Origin: Nocardioidaceae bacterium
GTDB lineage: Bacteria; Actinomycetota; Actinomycetes; Propionibacteriales; Nocardioidaceae
Length of the DNA: 7,027 nt
Reading direction: 5' to 3'
NCBI GenBank assembly: GCA_013693815.1
Contig: CP059259.1
Coordinates: 1,388,466-1,395,492, forward strand
The stretch's first letter is position 1, and every line of letters begins with the position of its first letter. The translations under genes and the position numbers were made by a program. Below, one piece after another: positions 6,419 through 7,027 of this stretch. The notes beneath the pieces were generated by a model that saw only the letters and a program-made list of their open reading frames with translations, searched no databases and had not been told where the DNA came from.

Positions 6419-6459
6419 GAAAGTCCCGGAAACTCAAGGGTTTCCGGGACTTTCGCTTT
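6419..6459 (+). terminator. Strong hairpin terminator behind the tRNA fragment
   Basis: GAAAGTCCCGGAAAC (6419-6433) pairs perfectly with GTTTCCGGGACTTTC (6440-6454) across a 6-base loop, followed by GCTTT. It starts five bases after the tRNA discriminator base, where the terminator of the original tRNA gene would be. Its presence suggests that the sequence to its right is chromosomal flank and not island. The stem is symmetric, so it may work in both directions. Confidence 0.85.
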
Positions 6460-6668
6460 GGAGGCGAATGTGTCTACCCCATCTTTGTCAACCGCGCTCA
6501 GCTCGCGGTCATCGGATACGAGACCGGCTCGTCAGCCTCGGCGAATGAGCATCGCGAACGCCTGACCGTGGCCTCTGAATCGAACCCGGTCGTACTCCGA
6601 GCGGAGTACGACGAAGTGTCTGCCTGGGCCGGACGATTCGGCCAGGACGGCTTGGCAATGTGATCGCC
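6460..6668. other. Spacer between tRNA terminator and MMPL gene, with a possible decayed ORF
   Basis: A plus-strand frame without stops runs from 6361 to the TGA at 6661-6663. From about 6481 its translation looks protein-like (IFVNRAQLAVIGYETGSS and, at the end, VSAWAGRFGQDGLAM) with GC-rich third positions, but it has no ATG, GTG or TTG upstream of GTG 6568 and its 5' part crosses the tRNA fragment and terminator. It may be the remnant of a resident gene or chance. GGAGGC at 6460-6465 precedes a GTG at 6470 in another frame, which yields only about 31 residues. A small hairpin (ACCGCG/CGCGGT, 6491-6509) is also present. Confidence 0.3.
6589..6612. promoter_or_regulatory. 24-base palindrome, candidate operator upstream of the MMPL gene
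   Basis: GTCGTACTCCG (6589-6599) and CGGAGTACGAC (6602-6612) are perfect inverted repeats with a two-base centre. The size and symmetry fit a site for a dimeric regulator such as a TetR-family protein, which often controls MMPL transporters; it ends 56 bases before ATG 6669. No regulator gene is visible in the window, and the palindrome also lies in the possible decayed frame, so its role is inferred. Confidence 0.5.
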
Positions 6669-7027
6669 ATGACTTCTGAATTAAGGGCGCCCGACCGCGC
6701 TGATGCAGTCAGCAGACCGAATAGACCACGGACCAAGATCGTGCTGCCGTGGCTCATGCTGGCTGTGTGGATCGGGCTGGTGGTGGGCAGTTTCTCACTG
6801 GCCGGCAAGCTCGACTCGGTGACTCGCGATAACCAGGCCGACTATCTGCCGGCCAGTGCGCAATCGACCAAGGTGCTCCAAGCCGAGGCCGGTCTGCCCG
6901 GAGGTGAGGATGGCCTGCTCGTGGTCGTGTACGAACGAGCCGGTGGCATCCAACCAGGTGATCGGGAGGCGGCCGTACGCGGTTACACCGAGCTGGCGGA
7001 GCGATTCGGCAACGACACTGACGCACC
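6669..7027 (+). CDS. MMPL/RND-family membrane transporter, N-terminal part (cut by window edge)
   Basis: Only the first 119 codons are present and the frame is open to the window end. A basic N-terminus (about residues 17-23) is followed by a membrane segment, about residues 25-46 (IVLPWLMLAVWIGLVVGSFSL), and then the start of the first extracytoplasmic domain with the family motif NQADYLPASAQSTKVLQ (residues 55-71) and GLLVVVYER. This matches the beginning of actinobacterial MMPL proteins, which export lipids or drugs across the membrane with proton-motive force; the substrate cannot be told. ATG 6669 has no clear Shine-Dalgarno; an in-frame GTG at 6660, with AGGA at 6644-6647, is an alternative start. 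The gene lies outside the putative island boundary and is probably resident chromosome. Confidence 0.85.
   Translation, partial: MTSELRAPDRADAVSRPNRPRTKIVLPWLMLAVWIGLVVGSFSLAGKLDSVTRDNQADYLPASAQSTKVLQAEAGLPGGEDGLLVVVYERAGGIQPGDREAAVRGYTELAERFGNDTDA

Noticed and set aside
1..7027. CRISPR array or insertion sequence
   Set aside because: No regularly spaced repeats, transposase motifs or terminal inverted repeats with target duplications were seen.

Overview
The window looks like the right-hand end of an accessory (genomic-island) region in a high-GC actinobacterium, running into what appears to be resident chromosome. Evidence for the lineage is the GC-rich codon use, a promoter with only a -10 element that seems to give a leaderless mRNA, a tRNA fragment without an encoded CCA, and an MMPL-family transporter start of the actinobacterial type. 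No species can be named from the sequence alone.

Positions 1-4597 hold a tightly packed four-gene plus-strand cassette: an unrecognised small protein (142-549), a fused XRE helix-turn-helix / ImmA-IrrE zinc metallopeptidase (546-1646), a SIR2-domain protein (1671-2888) and a HerA-type ATPase (2888-4597). The last two form a SIR2-HerA pair, the arrangement known as an NAD-depleting anti-phage system (also called Nezha). Start/stop overlaps join genes 1-2 and genes 3-4, and only 24 bases separate the two pairs, so the HTH-protease is probably the control element of the defence operon, like CapH/CapP regulators of CBASS but fused in one chain. A perfect 18-bp inverted repeat (65-106) sits just upstream.

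Positions 4619-6193 hold a second unit: an inverted repeat and TATGAT -10 box, an excisionase-type HTH antitoxin (leaderless start at 4671), an overlapping PIN-domain toxin with a Cys-rich C-terminal tail, and, one base further on, a DUF6933-like protein. This looks like a VapBC-like toxin-antitoxin module with a third gene.

Positions 6194-6668 have no convincing intact gene. They contain an 11-bp tandem repeat with an inverted partial copy, then a 36-base piece that matches the 3' part of an initiator (fMet) tRNA from the anticodon stem to the discriminator, without the 5' half, followed by a strong terminator. This is the structure expected of the distal attachment site (attR) of an element integrated into a tRNA-fMet gene; the complete tRNA and the integrase would lie to the left of this window. 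Beyond it are a 24-base near-perfect palindrome and the start of an MMPL transporter gene (6669 to the window edge).
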